Source: Streptomyces alfalfae | Lineage (GTDB): Bacteria > Actinomycetota > Actinomycetes > Streptomycetales > Streptomycetaceae | Assembly (NCBI RefSeq): GCF_004127445.1 | Contig: NZ_QEXM01000057.1 | Coordinates: 186,001-250,000 of the forward strand | Direction: 5' to 3' | Length of the DNA: 64,000 nt | Shown: piece after piece, positions 1 to 8,675 of the stretch | Layout of the letters: the number at the start of each line of letters is the position of its first letter | Numbering within the stretch: the stretch's first letter is position 1 | Program-made: the position numbers and the translations under genes | The notes under the pieces: model-generated | Told to the model about the DNA's origin: nothing | What the model saw: only the letters and a program-made list of their open reading frames with translations | Databases searched by the model: none

Positions 1-812
1 CCGAGCCCGGCCCAGGGGCCCAGGGCTTCCGGGTCTCGGACAGCGGTGATGATCTGTCCACCGGCGATGGGCGGCCAGAACTTGGAGACCCAGTCGCCGA
101 GCGCGCCGGGCAGTGCGGGCGCGAATGCCTGGACGATGAGCATCACGCCGAACAGCGTCGTCACCGTGGCGGTCGTCGAACGGATCACCGCGCCCAGGGC
201 CAATCCGAGGAGAGCGGCCAATGCCAGATAGAGGCCACCGCCGAAGATGCCGCGCAGTGCCACACCGTCCGACAGCGCCAGGTGCGGAGCGCCCGCCCCG
301 GACAGCGAGGCCTGGCCCATGGAAAACGCGCCGAGCGTCACCACGATCCCGACCGGCAGTGCCACTCCCACCAGCGCCAGGGCCTTCGATCCCAGGACCC
401 GGGCCCGCTGCGGCACGGAGGTGAGGGTGGGCACGATCGTGCGCGCCCCGTATTCGGAGGTCATCACCAGGCCGCCCAGCAGGCCGAACGCGATCTGCGC
501 CACCAGATAGCCCATCAGACTGGTCGCCAGCGGATCGAACGCGGCCTGGTCGGCGGGCGACAGGTCCGCGTACTCGCCGCCTGCCGACGAACCGTTCAGC
601 GCGGCCAGGCCCACGGCGAAGGCCAGCGCGCCCAGGATCACCGACAGCGTCGACCGCATCGTCCGGATCTTGATCCACTCGGCGTGCAGGCTGTGCCAGA
701 AGGTTGCCCGGCCCGATCCCGCGTTCTTCGACGCGGGCCGCCTCCTGCCCGCCCGAGCCGGCAGCTTCACCAGAACCGGCGTCGGCTCGGGGCGTGTGTG
801 AGGGTGGCGCAT
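1..812 (-). CDS. ABC-2 type transporter permease (partial, runs off window)
   Basis: The membrane subunit of an ABC-2 exporter, paired with the ATPase encoded just upstream. Its ATG (812-810) overlaps the ATPase stop by one base (TGATG), which points to translational coupling. After a basic cytosolic head of about 45 residues, the frame reads HAEWIKIRT, then a hydrophobic segment (VILGALAFAVGLAAL), an extracellular loop, and further membrane segments around QIAFGLLGGLVMTSEYGARTI. That last motif is typical of Streptomyces ABC-2 permeases. The frame is open to base 1, so the C-terminus is missing. The substrate is unknown; drug, lipid or peptide export is typical of the family. Confidence 0.85.
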   Translation of the reverse strand, partial: MRHPHTRPEPTPVLVKLPARAGRRRPASKNAGSGRATFWHSLHAEWIKIRTMRSTLSVILGALAFAVGLAALNGSSAGGEYADLSPADQAAFDPLATSLMGYLVAQIAFGLLGGLVMTSEYGARTIVPTLTSVPQRARVLGSKALALVGVALPVGIVVTLGAFSMGQASLSGAGAPHLALSDGVALRGIFGGGLYLALAALLGLALGAVIRSTTATVTTLFGVMLIVQAFAPALPGALGDWVSKFWPPIAGGQIITAVRDPEALGPWAGL

Positions 813-1723
813 CAGTTCGTCCTCTTCTCGGCCTGGTACTCCACCGCGTCGCGGGTCAGGTCCATGAACGCCTTCTCCAGTGACACCTGGCGCGGCGACA
901 ACTCGTGCAGCTCCACTCCGCCCGCCGCGGCCAGGGCTCCTATCGTGGCGGCTTCCAGGCCGGTGACCACGAGCGTGTCGCTGTCCTCGGCCCGCACGTC
1001 GGCGGCGCCGGCCAGCAGCGGCCGGAGCGTCTCGGCCCGCGGCGTGCGCACCAGGACCTCGCGCTCGGAGTGCGCTTCGATGAAGTCCTTCATCGTGGTG
1101 TCCGCGATCAGCTTGCCGCGCCCGACGACGATGAGATGGTCCGCGGTCAGCTCCATCTCACTCATCAGATGACTGGACATCAACACCACACGTCCCTCAG
1201 CGGCCATCCTGCGCATGAGCGAGCGGATCCACACGATGCCCTCCGGGTCGAGACCGTTGAGGGGCTCGTCGAAGACCAGGGCCGGAGGGTCGCCCAGCAG
1301 CGCGGCGGCAATCCCCAGGCGCTGGCGCATCCCGAGGGAGAAGGCCCCGGCCCTGCGCCGCGCGACGTTCTCCAGCCCCACTTCGGCCAGCACGTGGTCC
1401 ACACGGCTGCGCGGGATCCCGTTGCCGGCCGCGAGGGCCAGCAGGTGGTGGAAGGCGGTGCGGCTGGGCAGCACCGCGCCGGGATCCAACAGCGCCCCGA
1501 CCGCTTTGAGCGGGGCGGGCTGGGCGCTGTACGGTCGTCCCTGGACGGTCGCGGTGCCTGAACTGGCGGCGTCCAGACCCAGAATCATCCGGAGGGTCGT
1601 CGACTTGCCCGCGCCATTGGGCCCCAGGAAGCCGGTGACCTCTCCCGCGCGGACGCCGAAGGTCAGATCGTCCACGGCGAGGACCTCACCGTAGCGCTTG
1701 GTCAGTCCACGTACTTCGATCAT
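812..1723 (-). CDS. ABC transporter ATP-binding protein (ABC-2/DrrA type)
   Basis: The ATPase that drives the partner permease. It starts at MIEVRGLTKRYG, with a GGGGAGA ribosome-binding site 6-12 bases upstream; the open frame extends 39 codons further but without family similarity. Walker A is GPNGAGKSTT (about residue 38), the signature is LGMRQRLG, Walker B is ALVFDEPLNGLDPEG, and the H-loop region reads VLMSSHLMSEM. A C-terminal extension of about 90 residues follows, as in DrrA-type exporters. At about 303 residues it has normal family length. The substrate cannot be told; single-gene drug-exporter pairs of this kind are common in Streptomyces. Confidence 0.92.
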   Translation of the reverse strand: MIEVRGLTKRYGEVLAVDDLTFGVRAGEVTGFLGPNGAGKSTTLRMILGLDAASSGTATVQGRPYSAQPAPLKAVGALLDPGAVLPSRTAFHHLLALAAGNGIPRSRVDHVLAEVGLENVARRRAGAFSLGMRQRLGIAAALLGDPPALVFDEPLNGLDPEGIVWIRSLMRRMAAEGRVVLMSSHLMSEMELTADHLIVVGRGKLIADTTMKDFIEAHSEREVLVRTPRAETLRPLLAGAADVRAEDSDTLVVTGLEAATIGALAAAGGVELHELSPRQVSLEKAFMDLTRDAVEYQAEKRTN

Positions 1724-2044
1724 CGAGTCTCCCCACGCCGACGTCGGCAGAAGTGCCCGCGATGACCACGAGCACCGCACCAGCGTCACCCGCGGACATG
1801 GGAGCGCATCGGAGAACATGAACGCCGTATGGCAGCTCAAAAGCCTGTGACCTGCACCGATCGGATCGTCCGCTGCTGCGAGGCGGCGTCCTCACATGAA
1901 ACTCACACGAAGGCCCGCTGCCGCGCCCGCGCCGCCACCCTCATCGGCCGCACCGGCACCGTCTACGGCCTGACCGGCTGCCGGGCTGTTCACCGGCCTG
2001 GGGAGCAATGGGGATCCTGGTGAAGTCAGGGCGCAACAGGAGGG
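1724..2044. other. Intergenic region without a supported gene
   Basis: About 320 bases lie between the ABC operon start and the end of the Rrf2 gene. Frames here are short and lack recognisable domains or ribosome-binding sites. It probably holds the ABC operon promoter and the 3' end of the Rrf2 transcript. I see no clear hairpin. Confidence 0.4.
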
Positions 2045-2479
2045 CTAGCGAGGGGCCGCGAGTACGTCCCGGAGCACGTTCTCGAGCGTGACGCGGGCCA
2101 GCTCCTGTCGCAGGGTCTCCTCGATGCCCTCGTAGATGCCCTGCATCGCCGGCTGGATGCCGTGACCCACCACGCATCCCTGGTCCGGGGTGGTGCGGTG
2201 CATCGCGAACAGCGGGCCGGGTTCCACCGCCTCGTACACGTCGAGCAGGGTCATCGACTCCAGCTCGCGCGCCAGCGACCAGCCCGCGCCCACGCCCCGC
2301 CGAGACTGCACGAGCCCGGCCTTGCGCAGCTCGCCGAGCAGTCGTCTGATCACCACGGGGTTGGTGTTCGCGCTGGTCGCGATCTGCTCGGAGGTGGCGA
2401 CCTCATGGCCCTGGCGCTGGTAGAGACCGATCCAGGCCAGCGCGTGGGCGGCGATGGTCAGCCTGCTGTTGGCACTCAT
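2045..2479 (-). CDS. Rrf2 family transcriptional regulator
   Basis: A winged-helix repressor of the Rrf2 family, 144 residues. It begins MSANSRLTIAAHALAWIGLY after a GGAGGG ribosome-binding site. The HTH reads ATSEQIATSANTNPVVIRRLLGELRKAGLVQSRRG, close to YwnA/Rrf2 proteins. There are isolated cysteines (for example in DQGCVVGH) but not the three-cysteine cluster used for Fe-S binding in IscR/NsrR, so this looks like a cluster-free member. It is divergent from a short-chain dehydrogenase. The intergenic region carries two palindromes, so it probably represses both itself and that enzyme. Confidence 0.85.
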   Translation of the reverse strand: MSANSRLTIAAHALAWIGLYQRQGHEVATSEQIATSANTNPVVIRRLLGELRKAGLVQSRRGVGAGWSLARELESMTLLDVYEAVEPGPLFAMHRTTPDQGCVVGHGIQPAMQGIYEGIEETLRQELARVTLENVLRDVLAAPR

Positions 2480-2510
2480 GAAGCCCTCCTCCCGGCCGCG
2501 ACGCCCCATG

Positions 2511-2574
2511 TTACGACAACGCTGTCGTAACAATGATGGTTGCAACAAGCCGTCGTAACAATTAATGTTGCGAC
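2511..2574. promoter_or_regulatory. Two palindromic operators between the Rrf2 gene and the SDR gene
   Basis: Site 1 (2511-2530) has 8-base arms TTACGACA/TGTCGTAA around a 4-base centre. Site 2 (2552-2574) has 9-base arms GTCGTAACA/TGTTGCGAC around ATTAA, with one mismatch. Both share the half-site GTCGTAA, and the tract is much richer in A/T than its surroundings. The likely ligand is the adjacent Rrf2 protein, which is an inference from position. Confidence 0.6.
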
Positions 2575-2607
2575 AGCCGGTAAAGGCCAATCAACGAGGT
2601 GAGAAGA

Positions 2608-3357
2608 ATGAGCAAGCCACTCATGGGCAAGGTCGCCCTGGTCACTGGGGGGTCGCGCGGGCTGGGAGCCGCGACCGTACGGCTACTGGCCGAGCAGGGC
2701 GCCGACGTCGCCTTCACCTACGTCAGCTCCGAGAAGCAGGCGCAGGCCGTCGTCGACGAGGTGCAAGGCAAGGGGGCCAAGGCCGTCGCCTTCCAGTCCG
2801 ACCAGGCGGACACGGGCCGGGCGCCGGCGCTGATGGACGACGTGGTCGCGCACTTCGGCGGCCTGGACATCCTCGTCAACAACGCGGCGATCTCCGTGGC
2901 CGGCATGGTGGACGACCCGGATGCCGACACCGCCGCACTGGACCGGATGCACGCCACCAACTACCTCGGCGTGATCGCCGTCATCCGGGCCGCCTCCCGA
3001 GTGCTGCGCACGGGCGGCCGCATCATCACGGTGAGTTCCGGACTCGGCTCCCGGGTCGGCGCCCCCGGCCTTGCCGACTACTCGGCGACCAAGTCAGGAA
3101 TCGAGAGATACACCATGGGCGCCGCACGCGACCTCGGGCCCCGGAACATCACGGCCAACGTCGTGGAGGCCGGACTGATGGAGGGCGGCATGCGACCGCC
3201 GGACCCCGAGACCCTCAAGACCCTGGTCAGCTCCCTGTCCCTGCAGCGCATGGGGCACCCCGACGAAATCGCCGCGGCCATCGCCTTCCTGGCCGGCCCG
3301 GACGCGTCGTACATCACGGGCGCTGTGCTGGACGCCCACGGCGGCTACAACGCCTGA
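2608..3357 (+). CDS. SDR family NAD(P)-dependent oxidoreductase
   Basis: A classical short-chain dehydrogenase/reductase of 249 residues. The nucleotide-binding motif is TGGSRGLG near residue 14, followed by NNAA, then the catalytic Ser in TVSSGLGS and the YSATK motif (Tyr and Lys). The C-terminal FLAGPDASYITGAVLDAHGGY is typical of 3-oxoacyl-reductase-like members. The ATG at 2608 is chosen because GAGGTGAGAAG lies just upstream; a GTG nine bases earlier is possible. It is divergent from the Rrf2 gene and shares its palindromic operator region. The substrate is unknown. Confidence 0.9.
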   Translation: MSKPLMGKVALVTGGSRGLGAATVRLLAEQGADVAFTYVSSEKQAQAVVDEVQGKGAKAVAFQSDQADTGRAPALMDDVVAHFGGLDILVNNAAISVAGMVDDPDADTAALDRMHATNYLGVIAVIRAASRVLRTGGRIITVSSGLGSRVGAPGLADYSATKSGIERYTMGAARDLGPRNITANVVEAGLMEGGMRPPDPETLKTLVSSLSLQRMGHPDEIAAAIAFLAGPDASYITGAVLDAHGGYNA

Positions 3358-3560
3358 ACCCGAACGCCTGCCGCGCGCCCCGAAGGTCATCGCGCCTCCA
3401 GGGCGCGCACCGCCGACTCCCGCGAAAGGCGTACGACGCGATGGCCCTGCGCGGTGAGCCGCGACGGCGCGTGACGTGGTCGGGCCGCACGGAAGATCTT
3501 CATGCGCGCACATCGGCCGGGGCCAGGGGCGACGGGCCGGATTCCTCGTCGCCCGGGCTG

Positions 3561-4778
3561 TTACGGGCACGGTGAATCGGCCGGTGTGCGCTGTGGCGTC
3601 GATGTCCGTGTGGCGGGGGCGTCAGGCGCGGTGGTGGGTGCGTAGCGGGGCGTGAGCCGGGTGATCAGCACCGCGAGCGCCAGGCCCCCGGCGGCGACGA
3701 GTGCGGCCCATCCCGGCAGGGCGTCGGCTGTGACGCCTCCGGAGAGAAGGGCGCTGCCGAGGGCTGATCCGGCGGCGGAGCCGAGGTACATCGCGGCCAT
3801 CTGGAAGGCGACGACGGTCATGGCCTGCTGCGTGTGGTCACGGATGAGTGCCTGTTGCAGGACCGGCACGCTGATCCAGCCGCTCGCACCCCACACCGCG
3901 GTGGCGATCACCCAGGCCGCGGGATGGTCGAAGAGCCAGACGGCAAGGAATGAGGCGAGGAGGAACGCCGGCACGACGGGCATCAGCCGTCGGGGGCCCA
4001 GTGCGTCCAGCGGTCGGCCGATCAGCCCGGACCCGAGCACGCCGCCGACGCCCCAGGCCCAGACGAGCGCGAAGCCCCAGCCGTGCAGGCCGTTCTCGTC
4101 GGCCATCGGCAGCAGGTAGGTGTAGAGGCCGAGACTGGCCAGTCCCAGGATGAAGGAGAGCGCGATGCCCCCTGCGACGCGGGGGTTTCTGAGGACGGCG
4201 CTGCCGTCGGAGCGGCGGGAAGCGGGAAGTTGCGGCAGCGTGCCGGAGCGCAGGGCGAGGGCGAGCATGCTCAGCACGCCGATGAGCACGACGAAGCCCA
4301 TCGTCCCGCGCCAGCCCACCAGGTCGCCGATCAGCATGCCCAGCGGCACACCGGCGACGGTTCCGGTCGACAGGCCGAAGGGCACCAGCGCCATCGCGCG
4401 CCCGCGCTCGTGGTCGGCCACCAGGGCTCCGGCCGTCGCCGTGGCGACAGCGGTGAGCACGCCGGCCCCGGCGCCCGCCACGACGCGGGAGGCCAGGAAG
4501 ACGCCCAGCGTGGGCGCCAGCGCGGTGGCGAGATTGCCGAGGTTGAACGCCCCGAGCGCGACGAGCAGTGCGGTCCGGGTCGATCGGCCGGCCAGTCGGC
4601 GGGAGAGGAATGGGCCGGCGACCGCGTAGGCGGCGGTGAACGCGGTGACACCCATGCCGATCGCCCCCGCCGTGGTGGACAGGGAGTCGGCCATGTCCGG
4701 CAGGACACCGGCCAGTACGTAGGCGTCGATCCCCAGGGAGACCGCGGCGATGACCAGCGGCCAGACCTTCCCGATCAC
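3561..4778 (-). CDS. MFS transporter (DHA1/AraJ-like drug efflux)
   Basis: An integral membrane proton-coupled exporter of 405 residues with about 12 hydrophobic segments. It starts IGKVWPLVIAAVSLGIDAYVLAGVLPDM, typical of Cmr/AraJ-type efflux proteins, and carries the loop motif GPFLSRRLAGRSTR between helices 2 and 3. The GTG start overlaps the stop of the upstream ArsR gene by four bases (GTGA), so the two are translationally coupled. The longer open frame upstream only covers the ArsR gene in another frame. The arrangement suggests induction of efflux when the ArsR repressor is relieved. Confidence 0.88.
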   Translation of the reverse strand: MIGKVWPLVIAAVSLGIDAYVLAGVLPDMADSLSTTAGAIGMGVTAFTAAYAVAGPFLSRRLAGRSTRTALLVALGAFNLGNLATALAPTLGVFLASRVVAGAGAGVLTAVATATAGALVADHERGRAMALVPFGLSTGTVAGVPLGMLIGDLVGWRGTMGFVVLIGVLSMLALALRSGTLPQLPASRRSDGSAVLRNPRVAGGIALSFILGLASLGLYTYLLPMADENGLHGWGFALVWAWGVGGVLGSGLIGRPLDALGPRRLMPVVPAFLLASFLAVWLFDHPAAWVIATAVWGASGWISVPVLQQALIRDHTQQAMTVVAFQMAAMYLGSAAGSALGSALLSGGVTADALPGWAALVAAGGLALAVLITRLTPRYAPTTAPDAPATRTSTPQRTPADSPCP

Positions 4779-5140
4779 GAGGCATCCCCCTCGTCCCCGG
4801 CCACGCCCCTGCCCTCGTCCACGCCCTCGTCCCTGTAACCGGCCAGGATCGTCCGCACCAGGCCGGGGAACCGGGCCTCGAGGTCCTGGTCGCGCAGCCG
4901 GATCATGCACTTGCGCCCCTCGGCTCGGACGAAGACGACGCCGGATTCGCGCAGCAGGCTCGTGTGGTGGGTCAGCGTCGAACGCGGCAGGTCGGGGCCG
5001 AGCTCCAGGCTGTCGACCTCCCCGCGCTCGGCGAGGATGCGCACCATCGTCAGACGCAGGGGCTCGCTGAGGGCGAACAGCACGCGCGGGAGCGCGATCT
5101 CGGCCGCCTCGGGATGGTGGTACGTGCGGGCCGCGGCCAT
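4775..5140 (-). CDS. ArsR-family (winged HTH) transcriptional regulator
   Basis: A 121-residue repressor. It reads IALPRVLFALSEPLRLTMVRILAERGEVDSLEL, then the recognition helix region LPRSTLTHHTSLLRESGVV and the wing EGRKCMIRLRDQDLE, a standard ArsR/HTH_20 layout. No CxC metal-binding pair is present. I chose the ATG at 5140 (MAAARTYHH) over one at 5179 because the latter lies inside the 49-bp operator palindrome. It forms an operon with the MFS gene. Confidence 0.85.
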   Translation of the reverse strand: MAAARTYHHPEAAEIALPRVLFALSEPLRLTMVRILAERGEVDSLELGPDLPRSTLTHHTSLLRESGVVFVRAEGRKCMIRLRDQDLEARFPGLVRTILAGYRDEGVDEGRGVAGDEGDAS

Positions 5141-5152
5141 CGCGCCACTCCA

Positions 5153-5201
5153 ATCGTTCGGGAAATATCGCACGATCATAGTGCGGGAATTCTCGAACGA
5201 T
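5153..5201. promoter_or_regulatory. Long imperfect palindrome, likely ArsR operator
   Basis: A 49-base imperfect inverted repeat centred near 5177. The outer arms are ATCGTTCG (5153-5160) and CGAACGAT (5194-5201). The inner arms contain TCGCAC and GTGCGG, and the centre is GATCATA. It lies directly upstream of the ArsR-MFS operon, so autoregulation is the obvious reading. Confidence 0.6.
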
Positions 5202-5393
5202 CAACTTCCGGTGGCGCGACGCCGCACCGCCGGTTCGGCGGATGCCGGCTCCGCCGTCCGATCGGCGGGCAGCGCGGACTCCGTGTCACCGGCGGACGGA
5301 GTCAACGACTGTGGCCGGCGTGACCGTTGGGCCGAGACGTGGTCGTCGCCGCGTAGACGGGCATTGTCAGTGGCTGGTGGCAGGATCACCGGC

Positions 5394-6470
5394 ATGGATT
5401 TCGTACGTACTACTCCGCCGCGACCCGTCCAGGTGGCTGCGGTCTTTCCCGAGCTGGCCCCGTTGGCGCGCCCTGCCATCCGGCTGCATCCACGTCCGGG
5501 GTCGCCTTCGGTCAGGGACAGTTCGGTCGGCGGACCGTTGCTGTGGCCGGCAGGGGAGCCGTGGCCGCACTGCGAGGACGTGCACCTGCACATGGACACC
5601 GGATTCCGTGAGTCACTGACCGACGTGCGGCTCCAGAGACGCTTGCAGTCGCGGTGGCGCCCTGACGACCGGCCTCCCGCGCACACGCCCGAGGAGGAAG
5701 CGCTCAAGGAGCGGGATGCCGCACGGCTCGCTGAGCGGCTCGACGCCGGCCCACCCTTTCCCGCCGACTGCCCGGTCCCGCTGTTGCCAGTGGCCCAACT
5801 GTTCCTGTGTGACATACCCCTGTTGCGGCCGCCCGGGCAGGCCGATCTGCTCCAGGTTCTCTGGTGCCCGTACGAACACGAACCGGACTGCAAGCCGGCG
5901 ACCGCGCTGTTCTGGCGGTCGGCCGCGGAGGTCGACGACATCCTCGCGACACCGCCGGAACCGTACGAGGCGGACTATCCGGGGTATGTGCCAGAGCCGT
6001 GCGTGCTGGCGCCGGAAGCGATCACCGAGTACCCCAACAGCCTGGATCTGAGCCCGGAGCTGCAGCGACTGCTGGAGGACTGGAACAGGTGGCAGGCGGC
6101 CGGCGCCGACGTGGACAGCTTCTACGCGCAGTATCCGCGGGAGTTCTACTCCATTCATCTGGGCAACGCACCCGGCTGGAAGGTCGGTGGCTGGCCCCCT
6201 TGGGGCCGCACCGACCCGTACCGCCGGCACTGCGCTGTGTGCGAGGCGCAGATGGTCCCGCTGCTGACGATCGCTTCCTGGGAGTGGAGCGGCGGTGAGG
6301 GCCGCAGCTGGGCGCCGCAGGAAGACCAGGCTGCCGCCCACGCCGACGCACGCGGCCCGGGCCGGTATCCCTCGCAGCCGACGAGGGTGGAGGTAGGCAG
6401 CACGGACAACATGCAGATCTATGTGTGCCCGAGGTCCCCCGAGCATCCACACACAGACCTGATCCAATGA
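5394..6470 (+). CDS. DUF1963 (YwqG-like) domain protein
   Basis: A soluble 358-residue protein that begins MDFVRTTPPRP after GGCAGGA. The body has the pattern of YwqG/DUF1963 proteins: GPLLWPAGEPWPHC near residue 45, LPVAQLFLCDIP with the following LLQVLWCPYEHE, and a late KVGGWPPWGRTDP block. Cysteine-containing stretches near HCAVCEAQM and the C-terminal YVCPRSPEHPH could bind metal, but this is speculative. The function of the family is not established. No operon partner is seen; a hairpin follows its stop. Confidence 0.7.
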   Translation: MDFVRTTPPRPVQVAAVFPELAPLARPAIRLHPRPGSPSVRDSSVGGPLLWPAGEPWPHCEDVHLHMDTGFRESLTDVRLQRRLQSRWRPDDRPPAHTPEEEALKERDAARLAERLDAGPPFPADCPVPLLPVAQLFLCDIPLLRPPGQADLLQVLWCPYEHEPDCKPATALFWRSAAEVDDILATPPEPYEADYPGYVPEPCVLAPEAITEYPNSLDLSPELQRLLEDWNRWQAAGADVDSFYAQYPREFYSIHLGNAPGWKVGGWPPWGRTDPYRRHCAVCEAQMVPLLTIASWEWSGGEGRSWAPQEDQAAAHADARGPGRYPSQPTRVEVGSTDNMQIYVCPRSPEHPHTDLIQ

Positions 6471-6609
6471 GCTGTCGGCCTGGCGCGCACCCTGCCGTAC
6501 GGGGACGGGAGCGCTGCCGAGTAAGGGCGAGGCGGTAGGAAAGGACCGCCCGCCCGGCCGTCGGCTGGACCCCCACGGTGCCTGTGGTGGGTCTTCATGG
6601 GGCAAAGCG

Positions 6610-6639
6610 ATGATGGTGGCTGTTGACGGCCACCATCAT
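6610..6639. terminator. Hairpin between convergent genes
   Basis: Perfect 11-bp arms ATGATGGTGGC (6610-6620) and GCCACCATCAT (6629-6639) enclose an 8-base loop. It lies between the DUF1963 gene (+) and the kinase remnant (-), so it can end transcription from both sides. Confidence 0.6.
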
Positions 6640-6651
6640 TCAAACGAGTGG

Positions 6652-7289
6652 TCACCAGCCGCTGGTTGACCGTCCCGCCGCGGTCTGCGCGTCGACTGCC
6701 GCGAGCACGGTGTCAGCCAGTTCTGTGGCGGACTGTCCGCTGCCCGCGTCGATGCGATCCAGGCCCAGTCTGTCGATGGCATCGATCATGAGCGTCTGAT
6801 AGCGCTCAGTGCGGGCCAGGAACTTGTCCATCAGGAGTTGTTCCTCGTCTGTGGCTGCTTCATAGCAGCCTGCCGCGTGAATGCGGGCGCGTACTACGGA
6901 GTCGTCGGTGGTGAGCCACACGGCGGCCGTGCGCGGGATGCGCATCCCCGCGACGCGGACGGGCCAGAGTGCCGAGCCCTCCAGGACCAGGCCCTTCCTG
7001 CCGTGGGCTTGGTCGCATGGGCCGTGATGAGGTCTTCGATGCGGGGCCACAGTCGCTCGTAGTGGGAGAGAACAGACGTGATCAGTTCGTCAACCGTGAG
7101 TGATCTGTAGTGTTCGACGACGTGCGTCGGCACCGCCCACTCCGGGGTTTTCCAAGGTCGCCCAGGGTGCTGGGCCAGCCCGTCGGTGCTCAGGAACTCG
7201 AACCCGAGCTTCTCCGCCACCGATCGGGCAACGGTCGACTTCCCGACGTTCGACGTCCCGCCGATCAGGATCACCCGTGGATCACGCAC
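6652..7289 (-). pseudogene. P-loop kinase-like protein, frameshifted
   Basis: The N-terminal half reads VRDPRVILIGGTSNVGKSTVARSVAEKLG, a clear Walker A of the small-kinase or 2-phosphoglycerate-kinase-like type, through YERLWPRIEDLITAHATKP. Near base 7000 the matching frame ends. The expected continuation (KGLVLEGSALWPVRVAG then AAVWLTTDDSVVRARI) appears in another frame down to 6652. Together the halves give a protein of about 210 residues, so a single-base indel has split it. This may be a true pseudogene or an assembly error. The start shown is the GTG before RDPRV; an ATG at 7382 is possible. Confidence 0.65.
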
Positions 7290-7434
7290 GCCAACGACCC
7301 TACTGATCCTTGCGGGGCGATGCGTGCAGTCGGCGGCGACAAGTGACGCAGCATGCGGCTGGACCCGGCACAGCCGGGCCACTCGCCGCCGGGTCGCGAT
7401 GAAGTCCAGGCGCCCGGGGGCCCTGACCTGCAGC

Positions 7435-8094
7435 TCAGTGCGCGGGATTGTCTACGGTGCAGACTCGTCCGCCGATATGAGTCGTCCCGTCAGGGCCGGG
7501 GGCCGCCATGATCTGCGACCCGTTGCCCTGGGTGACCGCTACAGCCCGCCCCAGCCGGTCGGCGAGCAGGAGCGCTGCCGCTCCGGTGGCTTCGTCCTCG
7601 TCGATGCCGTCGCCACGGCCCGGGAAGCCTCGGGCTCGGATTCGGCCCGCGGCCTCGTCCTGCCAGGCCCAGGCATACACCCACTCTCCCGGTTCCGGCA
7701 CCGCCAACGCGTCGACCTCCCGCGGGCCGGCGTACTGTCGCAGCGTGCGCGGCGGCACCCACTCCGCTCGCGCACTGATCCACGTCAAGCTGTCGGCACG
7801 GCGGACAGGGATGCTCCCCACAGGAAGCTCCAGCCTGTCCAGACCGAGGAGCCAGGCCACGCCGACGAGCGGGTATCCGGCGAACGGGAGCCGCACCCCG
7901 GGCGTATAGATGTCCACGATGCCCCGGTGGGCGTCGTCGACGAACACCGTTTCGCTGAGCCCCAGTCCTCGGGCCAGGGCCTGTCTGGCCTCCTCGTCGG
8001 GGAAGGCGCGGCCGTCGCGCACTACGCCCAGGACGTTGCCGTGGTTGCCGTTCGCGTCGCAGAAGACGCGGAGAAAGTGGATGTCATGGCTCAC
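7435..8094 (-). CDS. PhzF family isomerase-like protein
   Basis: Begins SHDIHFLRVFCDANGNHGNVLGVV, followed by GLSETVFV, which carries the catalytic Glu of the PhzF/diaminopimelate-epimerase fold, and the substrate loop TPGVRLPFAGYPLVG. The C-terminal half has GIDEDEATGAAALLLADRL, where family members usually have a D/E-x-x-TGSA-type motif. At about 219 residues it is shorter than typical PhzF enzymes (about 260-300). The start is uncertain: GTG at 8094, or GTG at 8145 which adds 17 residues. Members isomerise small acids, but the substrate here cannot be told. Confidence 0.8.
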   Translation of the reverse strand: MSHDIHFLRVFCDANGNHGNVLGVVRDGRAFPDEEARQALARGLGLSETVFVDDAHRGIVDIYTPGVRLPFAGYPLVGVAWLLGLDRLELPVGSIPVRRADSLTWISARAEWVPPRTLRQYAGPREVDALAVPEPGEWVYAWAWQDEAAGRIRARGFPGRGDGIDEDEATGAAALLLADRLGRAVAVTQGNGSQIMAAPGPDGTTHIGGRVCTVDNPAH

Positions 8095-8158
8095 CCGGGC
8101 ATTGAAGCAGCTCACCAGGCCATTGGTCCTCGCCTCCCGGCTCACGGAGCCAGGCCTC

Positions 8159-8440
8159 TCAGCGGTGGCCGGCCTCCGGTATCGCCTTGACGGCGGTCAG
8201 GTAAGGGGCGACGTCGGCGCTGCCCACCAGGCGGTGGTCGTAGGAGAGCGACAGGTAGATCGTGTCACGCACCGCGTTGGTCTCGCCGAGGTCGGGGTGG
8301 TTGATGACGACCGGGCGCTTGACGGTGGCGCCGATGCCGAGGATGGCGGCCTGTTCGGCGGCACGATGACCGTGTCGAACAGGAGCCGCGCGAACCGGTG
8401 TCGGAGATCGTGACCGCGCCAGGTTCAAACCCCTTTGAAG
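8159..8440 (-). pseudogene. 2-oxoacid dehydrogenase E2 acyltransferase C-terminal remnant
   Basis: Only the end of the E2 catalytic domain remains. AVTISDTGSRG sits in one frame near 8430. After a frame change comes EQAAILGIGATVKRPVVI, then AVRDTIYLSLSYDHRLVGSADVAPYL, with the catalytic DHR motif (the normal DHRLVDGAD is DHRLVGSAD here). The lipoyl and subunit-binding domains are absent, and the upstream sequence does not match E2. This looks like a decayed fragment rather than a working enzyme. Confidence 0.65.
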
Positions 8441-8631
8441 CGAGCCCTGTCACAGCCGGTAGGAGCGCGGTGAGCGCCGCGTCCGCATCGCGTGCGCCGC
8501 GCTCGTGGCTCTCGGAGACGGCGAACGACGTCGGACGCTGGCTCTCCTGGCATTGGCACACCATCGTCCTGGACGCCCTGGAACGCCTCCACGCCCAAGC
8601 CGTCACCGCACAACCCTGACGTCGTGCGGGG

Positions 8632-8675
8632 CTGTGTCCGGCGTTTCCCGGTGACCCGGGAAACGCCGGACACAG
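8632..8675. terminator. Perfect 20-bp stem-loop
   Basis: Arms at 8632-8651 and 8656-8675 are exactly complementary around the loop TGAC. No T-tract follows on either side. It lies between the E2 remnant and the I36 inhibitor gene. It may act as a factor-independent terminator or be the relic of a mobile element. Confidence 0.6.

Noticed and set aside
4775..5179. Longer ArsR start at the ATG at 5179
   Set aside because: It lies inside the 49-bp palindrome; the ATG at 5140 leaves the operator untranslated.
8420..8450. GGTTCAAACCCC, considered as the T-arm of a tRNA
   Set aside because: The five bases on either side of the loop do not pair, and no acceptor or anticodon arms are found.
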